A stretch of 64,000 bases of DNA from Mycobacterium sp. JS623 (GCF_000328565.1 NC_019966.1:186001-250000), one strand, 5' to 3'. Positions 26,827-49,989 are shown, counted from the first letter of the stretch. Numbers and translations are program-made. Notes: a model not told the origin generated them from the sequence alone.

Positions 26827-28662
26827 TTAGAAAGCCGCCTCGTCGAGTTCCATGATTTCGTTGTCGAGGGTGTCGATCACCGCGCGAGTGCTGGTGAGCA
26901 GCGGCAGCATGTTCTTCGCGAAGAACGACGCCACCGCGATCTTGCCCTCGTAGAAGGCGCGATCGTCACCGCTGGCCCCGGCGTCGAGCGCCTCGATGGC
27001 GACGGCGGCCTGCTGCTGCAGCAGCCAACCGATAACGAGGTCACCGACGCTCATCAGGAAGCGGACCGAACCCAGGCCAACCTTGTACAGCTCGGCCGGG
27101 TTTTCCTGCGCGCCCATCAGGTAGCCGGTCAGCGTGGCGGCCATGCCTTGCACGTCCTCCAGCGCGGTGGCCAGCAGCGCGCGCTCGGCCTTGAGCCGGC
27201 CGTTGCCCGCCTCGTTCTTGACGAACTGCTCGACCTGGCCGGCCACGTAGGCCAGCGCCTGACCCTTGTCGCGGACGAGCTTGCGGAAGAAGAAGTCCTG
27301 CGCCTGGATGGCCGTGGTGCCCTCGTACAGCGAGTCGATCTTGGCGTCACGGATGTACTGCTCGATCGGGTAGTCCTGCAGGAAGCCGGACCCACCGAAG
27401 GTCTGCAGGCTCTCGGTGAGCTTGGCGTACGCCTGCTCCGAGCCCACACCCTTGACGAGCGGGAGCATCAGGTCGTTGACCCGCACGGCCAGTTCGGCGT
27501 CCACATCGTGCAGCGCCTTGGCGACCGCGGAGTCCTGGAACGTCGCGGTGTACAGGTACAGCGCGCGCAGACCCTCGGCGTAAGCCTTCTGCGTCATCAG
27601 CGACCGGCGCACGTCCGGGTGATGCGTGATGGTCACGCGCGGCGCGGTCTTGTCCGTCATCTGGGTCAAATCGGCGCCCTGCACACGCTCCTTGGCGTAC
27701 TCGAGCGCGTTCAGGTAACCGGTGGACAAGGTCGCAATGGCCTTGGTGCCCACCATCATTCGAGCCTGCTCGATGACGTCGAACATCTGCGCGATGCCGT
27801 CGTGCACCTCGCCGACCAACCAGCCAACGGCGGGCACGCCGTGCTGGCCGAGTGACAGCTCACAGGTGGCCGAGACCTTCAGGCCCATCTTGTGCTCGAC
27901 GTTGGTGACGAAGACACCGTTGCGCTCGCCGGGCTCGCCGGTTTCGGGGTCGAAATGGAACTTCGGCACGAAGAACAGCGACAGTCCCTTGGTGCCGGGA
28001 CCGGCACCCTCGGGGCGGGCCAGCACCAGGTGCATGATGTTCTCGCCGATGTCGTCGGCGTCGCCGGAAGTGATGAAGCGCTTCACGCCGTCGATGTGCC
28101 AGGTGCCGTCGGGCTGCTGCACTGCCTTGGTCCGCCCGGCGCCGACGTCGGAGCCCGCGTCGGGCTCGGTGAGCACCATGGTCGCGGTCCAGCCGCGCTC
28201 GGCGGCCAGCACGGCCCACTTCTTCTGCTCATCGGTGCCGAGGTTCCACAGGATCTGGGCCATGCCCGCACCCATCGCATACATGTACGCGGCCGGGTTG
28301 GCGCCGAGCACGTGCTCGATCAGGGCCCACTGCAGTGCGCGGGGCATCGGCATGCCGCCGAGCTCCTCGACAAGGCCGATCTTGTCCCAGCCGCCGTCGA
28401 GCAGCGCGCGCATTGACTTCTTGAACGGCTCGGGAAGCTTCACCTCATGGGTGTTGGGGTCGAACACCGGGGGATTGCGGTCTGAGTCGACGAACGATTC
28501 TGCGATCGGGCCCTCGGCCAGCCGGGCCATCTCGCCCAGCATCTCGGTCGCGGTGTCGGTGTCCAGGTCGGTGTATGCGCCCTCACCGAGCGCTTTGTCC
28601 ACACCGAAGACCTCGAACAGGTTGAATACCTGGTCACGGACGTTGCTCTTATAGTGGCTCAC
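26827..28662 (-). CDS. fadE5: Acyl-CoA dehydrogenase FadE5
   Basis: A 611-residue flavoprotein dehydrogenase that oxidises acyl-CoA to trans-2-enoyl-CoA in beta-oxidation; the length equals M. tuberculosis FadE5 (Rv0244c). N-terminal helical, middle beta ([29 protein letters not shown]) and C-terminal helical domains ([18 protein letters not shown]) are all present. The catalytic glutamate is expected in the segment [16 protein letters not shown] 28662 is chosen because GAGGAGGAAC lies 4-13 bases upstream and the protein then begins SHYKSNVRD, as in the family. The upstream region carries repeated operator-like sequences shared with fabG4/fadA2. Confidence 0.94.
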   Translation of the reverse strand: MSHYKSNVRDQVFNLFEVFGVDKALGEGAYTDLDTDTATEMLGEMARLAEGPIAESFVDSDRNPPVFDPNTHEVKLPEPFKKSMRALLDGGWDKIGLVEELGGMPMPRALQWALIEHVLGANPAAYMYAMGAGMAQILWNLGTDEQKKWAVLAAERGWTATMVLTEPDAGSDVGAGRTKAVQQPDGTWHIDGVKRFITSGDADDIGENIMHLVLARPEGAGPGTKGLSLFFVPKFHFDPETGEPGERNGVFVTNVEHKMGLKVSATCELSLGQHGVPAVGWLVGEVHDGIAQMFDVIEQARMMVGTKAIATLSTGYLNALEYAKERVQGADLTQMTDKTAPRVTITHHPDVRRSLMTQKAYAEGLRALYLYTATFQDSAVAKALHDVDAELAVRVNDLMLPLVKGVGSEQAYAKLTESLQTFGGSGFLQDYPIEQYIRDAKIDSLYEGTTAIQAQDFFFRKLVRDKGQALAYVAGQVEQFVKNEAGNGRLKAERALLATALEDVQGMAATLTGYLMGAQENPAELYKVGLGSVRFLMSVGDLVIGWLLQQQAAVAIEALDAGASGDDRAFYEGKIAVASFFAKNMLPLLTSTRAVIDTLDNEIMELDEAAF

Positions 28663-28704
28663 AGTTCCTCCTCGTCGAGTAGCCACTTGTGGTTGGGTAC
28701 TTTT

Positions 28705-28799
28705 GGCTAAGTTACCCACCAGTAACTGGACCGAACTATACCCATCAGTAACTACAACTCAAACCTTCCCGGAGCAATTTCCGATGGCTAAGTAACCCA
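28705..28799. promoter_or_regulatory. Operator-like repeat cluster upstream of fadE5
   Basis: Three related elements are present. GGCTAAGT(T/A)ACCCA occurs at 28705-28718 and 28786-28799. TACCCA(C/T)CAGTAACT occurs at 28713-28727 and 28739-28753, a 26-base spacing. The first overlap creates GTTAC-CCACCA-GTAAC (28712-28727 region), an inverted repeat with the same TTAC-N6-GTAA core as the fabG4/fadA2 operator. They lie 40-140 bp upstream of the fadE5 start. The arrangement suggests cooperative binding of a repressor dimer; the regulator is unknown. Confidence 0.68.
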
Positions 28800-28897
28800 G
28801 TGGTTGGCCGGGAGCCCAAAACCGCAGTTGACAGGTGTCTGAACTGCATATTCGCCCTGGTGTGAGCTTCATCACGACCTGTAGATAGGCTGTCCGG

Positions 28898-29960
28898 ATG
28901 CTTCGCGTCGCGGTGTGGGGAACGGGCAATATGGGTGCCACAGCAATCAGGTCCGCGGTGGCCTTTCCGGGCTTGCGACTATCCGGCGTGATCACGTCTT
29001 CGCCGGATAAAGCGGAAAAGGACGCCGCGACCTTCGCGCGACTCGAGACCGCGACCGGCGCCTTGGCAACCACCGACGTCGACGCCGCACTGGCCGCGTG
29101 CGACGCGGTGGCCTACATGGCGTCGGGCGACATCCGGCCCGACGACGCCGTCAACGACATCGCCCGCTGCCTGCGGACGGGCAAGCACGTCGTCACGCCG
29201 TCCCTGTACTCCCTCTATGACCCGCGGTCCGCGCCGCCGGAGTGGGTCGAGCGCCTGACCGCGGCCGCCGAGGACGGCGGGGCCTCATTACTAGTCAGTG
29301 GCGTCGACCCGGGCTGGGGCAACGACGCACTGGCCATCATCGCCGCGGGGCTGTGCACCCGGATCAAGACCATCAACTGCCAAGAGATCTTCGACTACTC
29401 GACGTACAACCAGCCGTATGCGGTCAAGGTGTCGTGCGGGTTCGGCGGATCGATGGAAGAGGTGCCGATGATGCTGCTGCCGTCCATCCCGACCATGGTC
29501 TGGGGCGGCAACATCCGATTGATCGCGCGCGGTCTCGGCCTGGAGATCGACGAGATCACCGAGGAAGTCGAGCGGCTGCCGCTCGAGGAGTCCGTCGACA
29601 CCGTGATGGGCCGGTTCGAGAAGGGCACGCAGGGTGCGTTCTGGCTTAAGGTGATCGGCAAGTCGAAGGGGCGGGAACGCGTCATCATCGACCACATCAC
29701 CCGGATCCACCGGTCGTGCGCTCCGCACTGGCCGCAGCCGGATGAAGGTGTCGGCGACCACCGGGTGATCATCGACGGCGATCCGCAACTCACCATCGTC
29801 AGCCGCGCCGACGTCCCCGGCGGCACCCGCGCCGACGGCGGCAACACAACCGCCGCCAACCGTCTGCTCGGAGCCCTCAACTGGCTGGCGCACCAAAAGC
29901 CGGGCATCTACGACGGGCTGGCCGTGCCGATGCAGTCAACGCTGCCGCCTGAGGTGGAAG

Positions 29961-29980
<20 letters not shown>
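28898..29980 (+). CDS. NAD(P)H-dependent amine dehydrogenase-like oxidoreductase (dihydrodipicolinate reductase fold)
   Basis: A 360-residue Rossmann oxidoreductase. The cofactor motif is VAVWGTGNMGATAIR at the N-terminus, followed by the DapB-like pattern DAVAYMASGD and the second-domain segment GVDPGWGNDALAI. Family members include 2,4-diaminopentanoate dehydrogenase, and many mycobacterial paralogs of unknown substrate exist. It is divergent from fadE5 and its last 20 bp overlap the end of the large polyketide synthase gene tail to tail. A link to the glycolipid locus is positional only. Confidence 0.78.
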
Positions 29981-40937
<10,957 letters not shown>

Positions 40938-41184
40938 GCCGTTGTTCTCCTTACTCGGCAATCAGCTCAACGTGCTCAGCGGTCGGAATTACACCCAGCA
41001 GCACAACTTATGTAGCGCAGGTAACCAACGCCGACGCCCACTATTGCATGTGCACCTATGCGTGTGCGGCGTCGCTGTCAGGGGTTCGGCCGGCGCCGGA
41101 CGACTGCTGTCGAACCGAGGGTATGTTGATTTCGCCAGGAGTGATACCGGAGCGGAGCCCGCCCAGCTGGAAGGATGACACGAT
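40938..41184. other. Divergent control region of pks and papA3
   Basis: A 247 bp gene-free region between the two divergent transcription units of the glycolipid locus. It must hold both promoters. I see the AAGGAG site for pks at 40947-40952 (complementary strand) and GGAAGGA for papA3 at 41169-41175. No strong palindrome or known operator was recognised. Confidence 0.5.
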
Positions 41185-42606
41185 TTGCGCATCGGCAAGA
41201 TAACTGTTGGCGCACTTGATGAATGGTCGTTGACTTCGGGCTCGGTCACATCCTGGCATCCCACCGTCGCTGCTGCCGAAACGGCGCGACGCGCTCCGGT
41301 GAGTTCGGTGCCCGTCAGCTACATGCAGAGCCAACACCTTCGTAACTATTGTGATCGCACATCCGCAGGGCTGACCTTCTCCCGGCAAATCATTGCGGCC
41401 TGCGATGTGGCGGGCAAATGCGATATCTCGGCGATGGATCACGCCGTCAACGCATACATCCGCCGGCACGACACGTTCCGCAGTTGGTTCGAACAGACCG
41501 GCGACGGCGAGTTCATCCGGCATGCCATCACCGATCCGGCCGATATCGAATTCGTGCCGATCGATCAGGGTCACATGACGGTCGACGAAATACGCGCTCA
41601 CGTCGTGGCCATCCCGAATCCCTTGGAGTGGGGCTGCTTCACTTTCGGGATAGCCCAGCACGAGAACCACTTCACATTCTTTGCCGCCATGGATCACGTG
41701 CACGGGGATGCGACATTGATTGGCACAACGATGTTGGAAGCCAACGGAATGTACTCGGCGCTGAGCGGCGGCGCTCAGGCCCTCACGCTTCCCGATGCCG
41801 GCAGCTTCGACGATTTCTGTGTCCGCGAGCGCGGGCAAACATCAGAGTTGACGCTGGATTCGCCCGGCGTGCGCGCGTGGATTGACTTCGCCGAGAACAA
41901 CAATGGGAGCTTTCCCGAGTTCCCGCTGCCGCTGGGTAATCCCGACGAGTCGACCAGCAGCGGGATGACCTCAGAAATCCTGATGGACACGGCGCAGACG
42001 GAACACTTCGAATCCGCCTGCACCGCGGCCGGCGCGCGTTTCGTCGGCGGCTTGTTCGCTTGTCTGGGCCTGGTGGAGTACGAGCTCACCGGTGCCCTCA
42101 CCTATTACGGCCTCACTCCGAGGGATTCCCGCACAGCTGGCGACAATTTCATGACGCAGGGCTGGTTCACCGGCTTGATCCCGATCACCGTCCCGATCGC
42201 GGCGACCTCGTTCAGCGAGGCCGCGTGGGCAGCGCAGGCGTCATTCGATTCGGGCCTGGACCTGTCGCGAGTGCCGTACTACCGGGTCTTGGAGTTGGCG
42301 CCATGGTTGAACTGGCCCCAGCCGAATTTTCCGGTGTCGAACTTTCTGCACGGCGGGGCAGCTCCGCTCAACGCCATCCTCGCGGCAGCCGACATGGGTC
42401 TTGCGAACAACATCGGGATCTACCCCGACGGCCGGTACTCCTACCAGCTGACGATCTACATATTCAGGTACGGGGAGGGCACGGTCATGGCGATCATGCA
42501 TCCCGACAACCCGGTGGCCCAGAAATCAGTTACCCGCTACATGGAGGCCATGAAGTCGGTGTGCGTGCGGGTCGCTGACAGCGGGGACTGGGGACGCGTC
42601 GCATAG
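41185..42606 (+). CDS. papA3: Trehalose acyltransferase PapA3
   Basis: A 473-residue polyketide-associated acyltransferase of the condensation-domain superfamily. The catalytic HxxxD motif is in MDHVHGDAT near residue 174, and the structural motif that replaces DFGWG is near NFPVSNFLHGG. It would transfer fatty acyl groups from CoA to the 2 and 3 positions of trehalose, giving diacyltrehalose, the precursor described for trehalose polyphleates. The start is TTG 41185 (protein MRIGKITVGALDEW), preceded by GGAAGGA at 9 bases. This opening matches the usual Pap N-terminus, so the rare start codon is believable. It is the first gene of papA3-mmpL10-fadD23-pe. Confidence 0.9.
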   Translation: MRIGKITVGALDEWSLTSGSVTSWHPTVAAAETARRAPVSSVPVSYMQSQHLRNYCDRTSAGLTFSRQIIAACDVAGKCDISAMDHAVNAYIRRHDTFRSWFEQTGDGEFIRHAITDPADIEFVPIDQGHMTVDEIRAHVVAIPNPLEWGCFTFGIAQHENHFTFFAAMDHVHGDATLIGTTMLEANGMYSALSGGAQALTLPDAGSFDDFCVRERGQTSELTLDSPGVRAWIDFAENNNGSFPEFPLPLGNPDESTSSGMTSEILMDTAQTEHFESACTAAGARFVGGLFACLGLVEYELTGALTYYGLTPRDSRTAGDNFMTQGWFTGLIPITVPIAATSFSEAAWAAQASFDSGLDLSRVPYYRVLELAPWLNWPQPNFPVSNFLHGGAAPLNAILAAADMGLANNIGIYPDGRYSYQLTIYIFRYGEGTVMAIMHPDNPVAQKSVTRYMEAMKSVCVRVADSGDWGRVA

Positions 42607-42645
42607 CGTGAAGCGGCGCGATTTTCGGGTGAGGGTGAGGGCGAT

Positions 42646-45645
42646 ATGCAACGGCTAACCGATCTTGTGGTGCGGTGGCCCTGGGCGGTGATCGGGGTGT
42701 GGGTCGCGATCGCGATCGCCCTGCCGTTGACGTCACCGAGCCTGAACGAGATGGCGCAGCGGCACCCGCTGGCGCTTCTCCCCAGCGACGCCCCGTCGAG
42801 TGTGGCCGCGCGGCAGATGACCGAGGCGTTTCACGAATCGGGTTCAGACAACCTTCTCGTGGTTGCTTTCATCAACGAGAACGGGCTCAAACCCGCCGAC
42901 GAAGCGGCTTACCGCAAGGTTGTCGACGCGCTGCACGACGACGTGACGGACGTCGTGATGGTTCAGGACTTCTTCACCACACCACAGTTGCGTCCTTTTC
43001 TGACAAGCAAAGACAAGACGACGTGGGTGCTGCCCGTCGGCCTTGCCGGCGAGTTGGGCACGCCGCGAGCCTTCGACGCCTACAACCGGGTTGCCGACGT
43101 CGTCAGACACAACGCCGCCGCCGACGGCCCGCTGACCGTGCACGTGACCGGACCCGCGGCCACCGTCGCGGACCTCACCGTCGCGGGCGAGCATGATCGG
43201 CTACCCATCGAGATAGCGATCGCGGTGCTGGTACTGCTCGTACTGCTGGTGGTTTACCGCAACCCTGTCACCATGCTGCTGCCATTGGCAGCCATCGGGA
43301 CGTCCCTGGTGGTTGCTCAGGCCGTAGTGGCCCGAGTCTCTGAACTCTTCGGGCTTGGCGTGTCCAACCAGTCCGTCATATTTCTGAGCGCGATGATCGC
43401 AGGCGCGGGAACGGATTACGCAGTCTTTCTGATCAGCCGCTATCACGACTATCTGCGCCAAGGGGCAGAATTCAACGATGCGGTGCGGCGGGCGATGATC
43501 TCGGTCGGCAAGGTGATCACTGCGTCGGCCGCCACGGTCGCAATCACCTTTGTCGGGATCAGCTTCGCCCGGATGGGGGTGTTCTCCACGGTCGGTGTGG
43601 CGTGCGCGATCGGCGTCGCGGTGGCCTTCCTTGCCGCGATCACGTTGCTGCCGCCCATTCTGGTCTTGGCCGGGCCTCGCGGCTGGGTGAAGCCGAGGCG
43701 CGAACTGACCGCCCGACTGTGGCGACGTTCTGGGATACGCATCGTCCGGCGGCCAAAGACCCATCTGGTTGCCAGCGTCCTTGTCCTGGCCGTGCTCGCG
43801 GGCTGTGCGAGCTTCGTGCACTACAACTACGACGATCGCCAAGCCCTCGGGCCTTCGGTGTCCAGTTCGATCGGGTATGCCGCGCTGGAACGCCATTTCC
43901 CCATCAGCCAGGCCGTCGCCGAATACATCCTGGTTCAGTCACCGCGCGACCTGCGCACACCGCAGGCGCTCGCAGACCTCGAGCAGATGGCGCAGCGGGT
44001 CAGCCAACTGCCCAACATCGGCCTTGTCAGCGGCATCACCCGACCCACCGGCGTTGTGCCGCAGGAGTTCAGAGCCACCTATCAGGCCGGCATTGTCGGC
44101 GAGCGGATGGCCACCGGTTCGGCCCAGATCGATCAGCGCGCCGGCGACCTGAACCGACTCGCGAACGGGGCGGGCACGCTGGCCGACAGCCTCAGTGATG
44201 TGCGCGCTCAGATCAACCGAATCGCTCCCAGCATGCAGCGTCTGATTGACTCCTTCTCGTCGATGCGAAGCCAATTCGGCGGCGACAAGTTGGTCAAGCA
44301 GGTCGAGACGGCCGCCCAGCTGGTGCAGAGCATCAACGCGCTCGGCAACGCCATGGGCGTGAATTTCTCCGCCGTCAGGGACATGTTCGCGTGGGTGGGT
44401 CCGGTGCTGGCCGCGCTGAACGGCAACGCGATCTGCGATGCCAATCCCTCGTGCAGCGACACCCGCATCCAGTTTCAGAAGCTGGTCGATGCTCGAAACA
44501 ACGGAAGCCTCGACCAGATCAACACTCTGGCCGGACAACTGCAGGGGTTCGGAGACAAGCAGTCCCTCGACTCAACGGTGAAGCAACTCAATGACGCGAT
44601 GTCGAACTTCAGCTCGGCGGTGCGCTCGATGGGTCTCGACCGACCGGGAGGCTTGCAGGCGGGGCTGACGCAGGTCGAACAGAACGCGAATCGGTTGGCT
44701 GACGGGAGTCAGCAGGTGGCCGGCGGAGTCGATCAACTCGTCGGCCAGGTCAAGCTGATGGGCGCCGGACTCGACGAAGCGGCGGCGTTTCTGTTGGCGA
44801 TGCGGCAGGATGCGGCGGATCCGTCGATGGCGGGATTCAACATTCCGTCGCAGATCCTCCAACTCGACGACTTCAAAAAGGCCGCGAAGGTATTCATCTC
44901 GCCGGACGGTCACTCCGCCCGGTACCTGGTGCAAACCACACTCAATCCGTTCAGCGCCGAAGCGATGGATCAGGTGAATGAGATCACCAACGCCGCCCGC
45001 AGCGCGCAACCGAATACCCAACTGGCGGACGCCAAGATAACGATGGGCGGGTATCCCGCTGCGCTGCGCGACACCCGCGACTACTACCAACACGACATCC
45101 GTTTCATCATCGTGGTGACCCTGATCGTCGTCCTACTGATTCTGATGGCGTTGTTGCGTGCGATTGTCGCGCCGCTCTACCTGGTTGGCTCCGTGGTCAT
45201 CTCGTACTTTGCGGCACTGGGAATCAGCGTGCTGACATTTCAGTACCTCCTTGGCCAGCAACTGCATTGGAGCGTTCCCCCGCTGGCCTTCGTGGTATTA
45301 GTCGCGGTGGGTGCCGACTACAACATGCTTTTCGTGTCGCGAATGCGCGACGAATCGCCGCACGGCACGCGATTTGGCGTGATCCGTACCCTGAGTTCGA
45401 CGGGCGGGGTGATCACTGCGGCGGGGCTGATCTTCGCCGCGTCCGTGGGCGGTCTGTTGTTCTCCAGCATCGGCATCGTGGTGCAGGGCGGCTTCATGAT
45501 CGCTGTTGGAATCCTGCTAGACACGTTCGTGGTGCGCACCATCATGGTGCCCGCCATGGCAACCTTGGTGGGGCGGGCGAACTGGTGGCCATCACGATTG
45601 AGCATGTGGCGCACAGGCAGCGCCCAGGTCAGCGCGGCCTCGTGA
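42646..45645 (+). CDS. mmpL10: RND lipid transporter MmpL10
   Basis: A 999-residue MmpL transporter with twelve predicted membrane helices in the 1+5+1+5 pattern. Large periplasmic loops lie at about residues 40-180 and 395-810. Proton-relay aspartate/tyrosine pairs occur in [18 protein letters not shown] and [17 protein letters not shown]. The second loop is rich in helical coiled-coil-like stretches. In the trehalose polyphleate pathway MmpL10 moves diacyltrehalose across the inner membrane. No long cytosolic C-terminal tail is present. It lies 39 bp after papA3 on the same strand. Confidence 0.92.
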   Translation: MQRLTDLVVRWPWAVIGVWVAIAIALPLTSPSLNEMAQRHPLALLPSDAPSSVAARQMTEAFHESGSDNLLVVAFINENGLKPADEAAYRKVVDALHDDVTDVVMVQDFFTTPQLRPFLTSKDKTTWVLPVGLAGELGTPRAFDAYNRVADVVRHNAAADGPLTVHVTGPAATVADLTVAGEHDRLPIEIAIAVLVLLVLLVVYRNPVTMLLPLAAIGTSLVVAQAVVARVSELFGLGVSNQSVIFLSAMIAGAGTDYAVFLISRYHDYLRQGAEFNDAVRRAMISVGKVITASAATVAITFVGISFARMGVFSTVGVACAIGVAVAFLAAITLLPPILVLAGPRGWVKPRRELTARLWRRSGIRIVRRPKTHLVASVLVLAVLAGCASFVHYNYDDRQALGPSVSSSIGYAALERHFPISQAVAEYILVQSPRDLRTPQALADLEQMAQRVSQLPNIGLVSGITRPTGVVPQEFRATYQAGIVGERMATGSAQIDQRAGDLNRLANGAGTLADSLSDVRAQINRIAPSMQRLIDSFSSMRSQFGGDKLVKQVETAAQLVQSINALGNAMGVNFSAVRDMFAWVGPVLAALNGNAICDANPSCSDTRIQFQKLVDARNNGSLDQINTLAGQLQGFGDKQSLDSTVKQLNDAMSNFSSAVRSMGLDRPGGLQAGLTQVEQNANRLADGSQQVAGGVDQLVGQVKLMGAGLDEAAAFLLAMRQDAADPSMAGFNIPSQILQLDDFKKAAKVFISPDGHSARYLVQTTLNPFSAEAMDQVNEITNAARSAQPNTQLADAKITMGGYPAALRDTRDYYQHDIRFIIVVTLIVVLLILMALLRAIVAPLYLVGSVVISYFAALGISVLTFQYLLGQQLHWSVPPLAFVVLVAVGADYNMLFVSRMRDESPHGTRFGVIRTLSSTGGVITAAGLIFAASVGGLLFSSIGIVVQGGFMIAVGILLDTFVVRTIMVPAMATLVGRANWWPSRLSMWRTGSAQVSAAS

Positions 45646-45696
45646 TGTGTGTGAGGCTACGAAACGGAACTCGACGAGTTAATATACGGACGGAAC

Positions 45697-47457
45697 GTGA
45701 CACCGACGACGCCGAAGCCCCAATCATCAATTCTCTCAATGCTGCACGGCCGTGCGAGCTTGCGGCCGAACGATGTGGCATTCACGTTCACCGATTACGC
45801 CGACGACGCGGCGGGCGTTCGCGAGAGCCTGACTTGGTCGCAGTTATCACGCCGAACAATGAATGTCGCGCGCGAGCTCCGTCCATATGGGTCGCGTGGT
45901 GACAGGGCGGTGATCCTGGCCCCGCAGGGCCTGGAGTACATCCTGGCGTTCCTGGGATCGATGCAAGCCGGATTCGTCGCGGTTCCGCTGCCGATGCCTC
46001 ATCGCGGCTCAAGTCATGAGCGGGTCAGCGCGGTCGTTGGCGACACCAAGCCCGCGGTTGTTCTCACGACGTGCGCGGCCGCCGAAGACGTCGGTGACTA
46101 TGTCGATCAGTCACCCATGGACAGCGTGCCAAAGATCGTCGAAATCGATTCCTTGAATCTGGATGCCGGCACCGGGACAAGTCTGACGCCGGCCGACGTG
46201 CCGAACATTGCGTATTTGCAATACAGTTCGGGTTCCACCCGCCAGCCGGCTGGCGTGATGCTCTCGCACCGCAACCTCCAGGTGAATTTCGACCAGTTAA
46301 TGCGCAGCTTGTTCGCGGGTGCGCACGTCCAATCGACAACCGACCTTTCGATCGTGTCGTGGTTGCCCTTTTACCACGACATGGGTCTGGTGCTGGGCGT
46401 CTGCGCACCCATCCTGGGCGGCTATCGTGCCGAGCTGACGAGCCCGACTGGGTTTCTGGAGAAACCGGCCAGATGGATGCAAGCACTCGCGCAGACTCCG
46501 CACGCGTTTTCGGCGGCCCCTAACTTCGCCTTTGACTTGGCCGCCCGCAAGACCAAGGACAGTGACCTCGCCGGCCTCGACCTCGGCGGCGTGCTGGGCA
46601 TCATCAACGGCGCTGAACGCGTCGAACCCGCCACCTTGGAACGCTTCGCAGATCGGTTCGCTCACTTCAATTTTCGCGACGACATGCTGCGGCCGTCGTA
46701 CGGCATGGCGGAGGCCACGGTTTTCGTGACGAGCGGCACCTGGAGTGAATCGTCGCCGGCGACTCACTTCGATGTCGACGAGCTCGGCGCTGGCCGCGTT
46801 CGGCCATGCCCAGCTGGGAAGGGCGCGGCGGCGCTGGTCTCCTACGAACTGCCGCAGTCGCCGGTGGTGCGGATCGTCGACGTCGACACGAGCCGGGAAT
46901 CCTCGCAGGACGTGGTCGGCGAGATCTGGGTGCAGGGCGAGAACGTCGCGAGCGGCTACTGGAGCAGACCGCCATCCGAGCAATCCTGCTTTGGCGCAAC
47001 ACTTGTCGAGCCTTCGCCCGGCACTCCCGATGGTCCGTGGCTGCGAACCGGCGACCTCGGGTTCATCTACAGAGGCGAGTTGTTCATCGTTGGCCGCATC
47101 AAGGATCTGCTGATCATCCGCGGGCGCAACCACCATCCCGAGGACATCGAGGCAACAGTCCAGGAGATCACCCGCGGTCGTGTCGCCGCGATATCGGTTC
47201 CGGTGAACAGCACCGAGAAGCTGGTCACCGTCATCGAGCTCAAGAAGCGAAGCGAACTCAACGACGACGCGGTGCGCTGGCTCAGTGCCGTCAAGACCGA
47301 TGTCACCTCGGCGATATCCAATGCACACGGCCTCAATGTCGGCGATCTCGTTCTGGTGCCGCCCGGCTCGATTCCCACCACGACCAGCGGCAAGATCCGA
47401 CGCGCCGCCTGCGCCGAGCAGTACCGGCAGGACCAATTCGTCCGGCTGGACGCCTGA
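45697..47457 (+). CDS. fadD23: Fatty acyl-AMP ligase FadD23
   Basis: A 586-residue FadD of the fatty acyl-AMP ligase (FAAL) subgroup. It has the P-loop variant [16 protein letters not shown], the adenylation motifs [11 protein letters not shown] and [21 protein letters not shown], and the C-terminal lysine motif [11 protein letters not shown]. FAALs release acyl-AMP for transfer to a polyketide synthase and do not form acyl-CoA. Here it should activate a starter for the phleic acid synthase. The start is GTG 45697, 51 bp after mmpL10. The synthase lacks an N-terminal ACP, so the acceptor of the acyl group is not obvious. Confidence 0.9.
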   Translation: MTPTTPKPQSSILSMLHGRASLRPNDVAFTFTDYADDAAGVRESLTWSQLSRRTMNVARELRPYGSRGDRAVILAPQGLEYILAFLGSMQAGFVAVPLPMPHRGSSHERVSAVVGDTKPAVVLTTCAAAEDVGDYVDQSPMDSVPKIVEIDSLNLDAGTGTSLTPADVPNIAYLQYSSGSTRQPAGVMLSHRNLQVNFDQLMRSLFAGAHVQSTTDLSIVSWLPFYHDMGLVLGVCAPILGGYRAELTSPTGFLEKPARWMQALAQTPHAFSAAPNFAFDLAARKTKDSDLAGLDLGGVLGIINGAERVEPATLERFADRFAHFNFRDDMLRPSYGMAEATVFVTSGTWSESSPATHFDVDELGAGRVRPCPAGKGAAALVSYELPQSPVVRIVDVDTSRESSQDVVGEIWVQGENVASGYWSRPPSEQSCFGATLVEPSPGTPDGPWLRTGDLGFIYRGELFIVGRIKDLLIIRGRNHHPEDIEATVQEITRGRVAAISVPVNSTEKLVTVIELKKRSELNDDAVRWLSAVKTDVTSAISNAHGLNVGDLVLVPPGSIPTTTSGKIRRAACAEQYRQDQFVRLDA

Positions 47458-47480
47458 GTTGGCGGAGTAAGGTCGTGAGA

Positions 47481-48626
47481 ATGGAAATGCGGAGACTGGT
47501 CGCGTCGGTCAGCGCGCTGGTAACCGTAGGTGCCACAGGCTGTTTCGGTGTCGGGGTCGCCGCAGCCGATGATTCGGTTGCTGGTTGGACGCCAGACCAC
47601 GGGGCGCCGGACAATGGGCCGACGCCGCTGGGGACGCCTGGACGGGGCTACGCGCTGGGTGGCGCGCACGTTCTGGGCATTCCGTACGACGAGTACATCA
47701 AGCGCACGGGTGCCGACTGGTTCCCGGGGCTGAACCGGCAGATCGTCGACTATCCCGCGGGTCAGGTCCAGGGCCATGTCCTGGAGCGGATGTTCCCGGG
47801 CATCGGCCGACTGGATGACGGCTTCCCCGGCCTCGGTATTGACGGCCCGAGCATCGGCGAGTCGGTCGACGAGGGTCAGGGCAACCTGGAAGCGACGATC
47901 CGCAACGGCGGTCCCGGCACCGCGATCGGGTTGTCCGAGGGCGCGATGGTGCTCGACGTCCTGCAAGCGAAGCTCGCCAACGATCCGACCGCGCCGCCGC
48001 CGGATCAATTGAGCTTCGCGACGTACGGCGACCCGTTGGCGAAGCACGCGTTCGGCGAGAGTTTCCTGACGCAGATGTTTCCCGTTGGCAGCGTCGTTCC
48101 CGCGCTTGACTTCCGCATGCCGGCCCCGGTGGAGAGCCAGTACGACACCTACCAATTCGTTTCTGCGTACGACAGCATCGCCGACTGGCCGGACCGCCCC
48201 GACAACTGGATGTCGCTGGCCAACGCAGTCGTAGGCCTCGCGACCGGTCACACCGCGGTCGCCTTCACCAACCCGAGCATGGTGCCTCCGCAGAACATCA
48301 GAACGACCGTCAACTCACGAGGTGCGAAGACAACCACGTATCTGATCCCAGAGAAGCACCTTCCGCTGGTATTGCCCTTCAAATACCTTGGGGTGCCCGA
48401 GGACACGCTGAATCAGCTTGACGGGGTGCTGAAACCCTATGTGGATGCCGGATATTCGCGAAACGACAATCCGCTGACTGCTCCGCTTGAAGTGGATCCG
48501 GTGAACGGCTACGACCCCGCGGCTGTCACCGCCCCGGCAACCCAGGCCGCCTTCGGTGGCGGCGCCGATCCGATTTCGCAGATCCTTGCCGGCGCCCAGT
48601 ACGTGTTGAATCACAAGGGCGGCTAG
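47481..48626 (+). CDS. pe: PE-PPE domain acyltransferase of the polyphleate pathway
   Basis: A 381-residue exported serine acyltransferase/esterase with a PE-PPE alpha/beta-hydrolase fold. A signal peptide (hydrophobic about residues 6-28, ending near AAAD) is followed by the domain, with the nucleophile elbow IGLSEGAMV near residue 155. A catalytic aspartate probably lies in [17 protein letters not shown]. Despite the pathway name, no PE motif is present at the N-terminus. In the described pathway it transfers phleic acyl groups onto diacyltrehalose outside the membrane. ATG 47481 has AAGG 8 bases upstream; GTG 47475 is an alternative. It overlaps the gap-like gene by 4 bp tail to tail. Confidence 0.85.
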   Translation: MEMRRLVASVSALVTVGATGCFGVGVAAADDSVAGWTPDHGAPDNGPTPLGTPGRGYALGGAHVLGIPYDEYIKRTGADWFPGLNRQIVDYPAGQVQGHVLERMFPGIGRLDDGFPGLGIDGPSIGESVDEGQGNLEATIRNGGPGTAIGLSEGAMVLDVLQAKLANDPTAPPPDQLSFATYGDPLAKHAFGESFLTQMFPVGSVVPALDFRMPAPVESQYDTYQFVSAYDSIADWPDRPDNWMSLANAVVGLATGHTAVAFTNPSMVPPQNIRTTVNSRGAKTTTYLIPEKHLPLVLPFKYLGVPEDTLNQLDGVLKPYVDAGYSRNDNPLTAPLEVDPVNGYDPAAVTAPATQAAFGGGADPISQILAGAQYVLNHKGG

Positions 48627-49264
48627 AGCCCGGCGAGCCCCGCGACGAGCAGTACGCAGCCGACCGCGGCGAGCAGGACGGTGAGCGCGCGGCGGCGTCT
48701 CGATCGCAGCCAGTCCTGCACTGCCGACAGCATTGCGCGGGTGCGGTCCGGGGCCACCAGGTAGCAGACCAGTGGCATCTCCACGAACGCGAATGCCACC
48801 ATGTTAAACAGCAGCAAGGCGCCGAACTGAACAGAAGCCGCGGCACCCGAGGCGACGATGAGCGCCAACACGGCGAGATAGTCGACCGACGGCAGCGCGA
48901 TGCCGAGGCCCGCGACGCCCGCCATCCACAGCGATCGGCCGTTGAGTAGTGGTTGGGTGCGCGTCGCCAGCGGTTCGAATCGCCGTGAACCCAATACGCC
49001 CGTCGCTACCAGCGCAGCGTTGATCAGCAGCACTGCGCCGACGACGATCTGCACCCTGGGCAGGGTGAAATGCGCTGACCCCAAGGCCGGCCGCAGGATG
49101 AACAACACGATGAGGCCCACCGTGATGCCCATCGCGAATCCGCCGGTGAGGAAGGCCAGTAGTTGCAACCCCGGCCGCGGCCGGTTGATCATCAGAACGG
49201 TCATGCCGATCCGGAAGGGCTCCAGGCTGACCGCAATGGCCATCGCCAGGAGCGTTATCCACAT
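48623..49264 (-). CDS. Gap-like (GPL-addressing-protein family) membrane protein
   Basis: A 213-residue integral membrane protein with six predicted helices, at about residues 4-22, 35-58, 70-90, 110-140, 143-165 and 190-212. It resembles the Sap/Gap family of small mycobacterial membrane proteins; Gap is required for glycopeptidolipid transport to the surface. Here it closes the polyphleate locus, convergent with pe. A supporting role in glycolipid export is inferred from family and position. It diverges from the flavin reductase gene over 62 bp. Confidence 0.8.
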   Translation of the reverse strand: MWITLLAMAIAVSLEPFRIGMTVLMINRPRPGLQLLAFLTGGFAMGITVGLIVLFILRPALGSAHFTLPRVQIVVGAVLLINAALVATGVLGSRRFEPLATRTQPLLNGRSLWMAGVAGLGIALPSVDYLAVLALIVASGAAASVQFGALLLFNMVAFAFVEMPLVCYLVAPDRTRAMLSAVQDWLRSRRRRALTVLLAAVGCVLLVAGLAGL

Positions 49265-49266
49265 AA

Positions 49267-49827
<561 letters not shown>

Positions 49828-49989
49828 TTACGGGCGGGCGGCAAGCTCCTCGCGATACCCCTGGATGCGTTGTTCGAGTTCTTCAGCGTCTTCCGGCCGG
49901 CCTTCTTTGCGGGCCAGATCCGCCCGCGCGCTCAGCTCACGGATCGCGGTGCGAATGTCGTTGATGCTATGGGGCTCTCGCAGGTTCAT
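49828..49989 (-). CDS. Small helical protein at the end of the sdh operon
   Basis: A 53-residue charged protein from ATG 49989 (MNLREPHSINDIRTAIREL) to TAA 49828. It is almost entirely helical, rich in Glu, Arg and Ala with heptad-like spacing (ADLARKEGRPEDAEELEQ), so a small coiled coil or helical hairpin is likely. There is no membrane segment or cysteine. It lies 81 bp after sdhB on the same strand, with AAAGGC about 9 bases before the start, and abuts the flavin reductase stop. M. smegmatis Sdh1 is reported as a five-gene cluster with a small terminal gene (recalled, not verified). Function unknown. Confidence 0.65.
   Translation of the reverse strand: MNLREPHSINDIRTAIRELSARADLARKEGRPEDAEELEQRIQGYREELAARP

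Noticed and set aside
47475..48626. Lipoprotein call for the PE-family acyltransferase because of a cysteine in the leader
   Set aside because: The residues around the cysteine (GATGCFG) lie inside the hydrophobic stretch and do not give a normal lipobox; an ordinary signal peptide is more likely.
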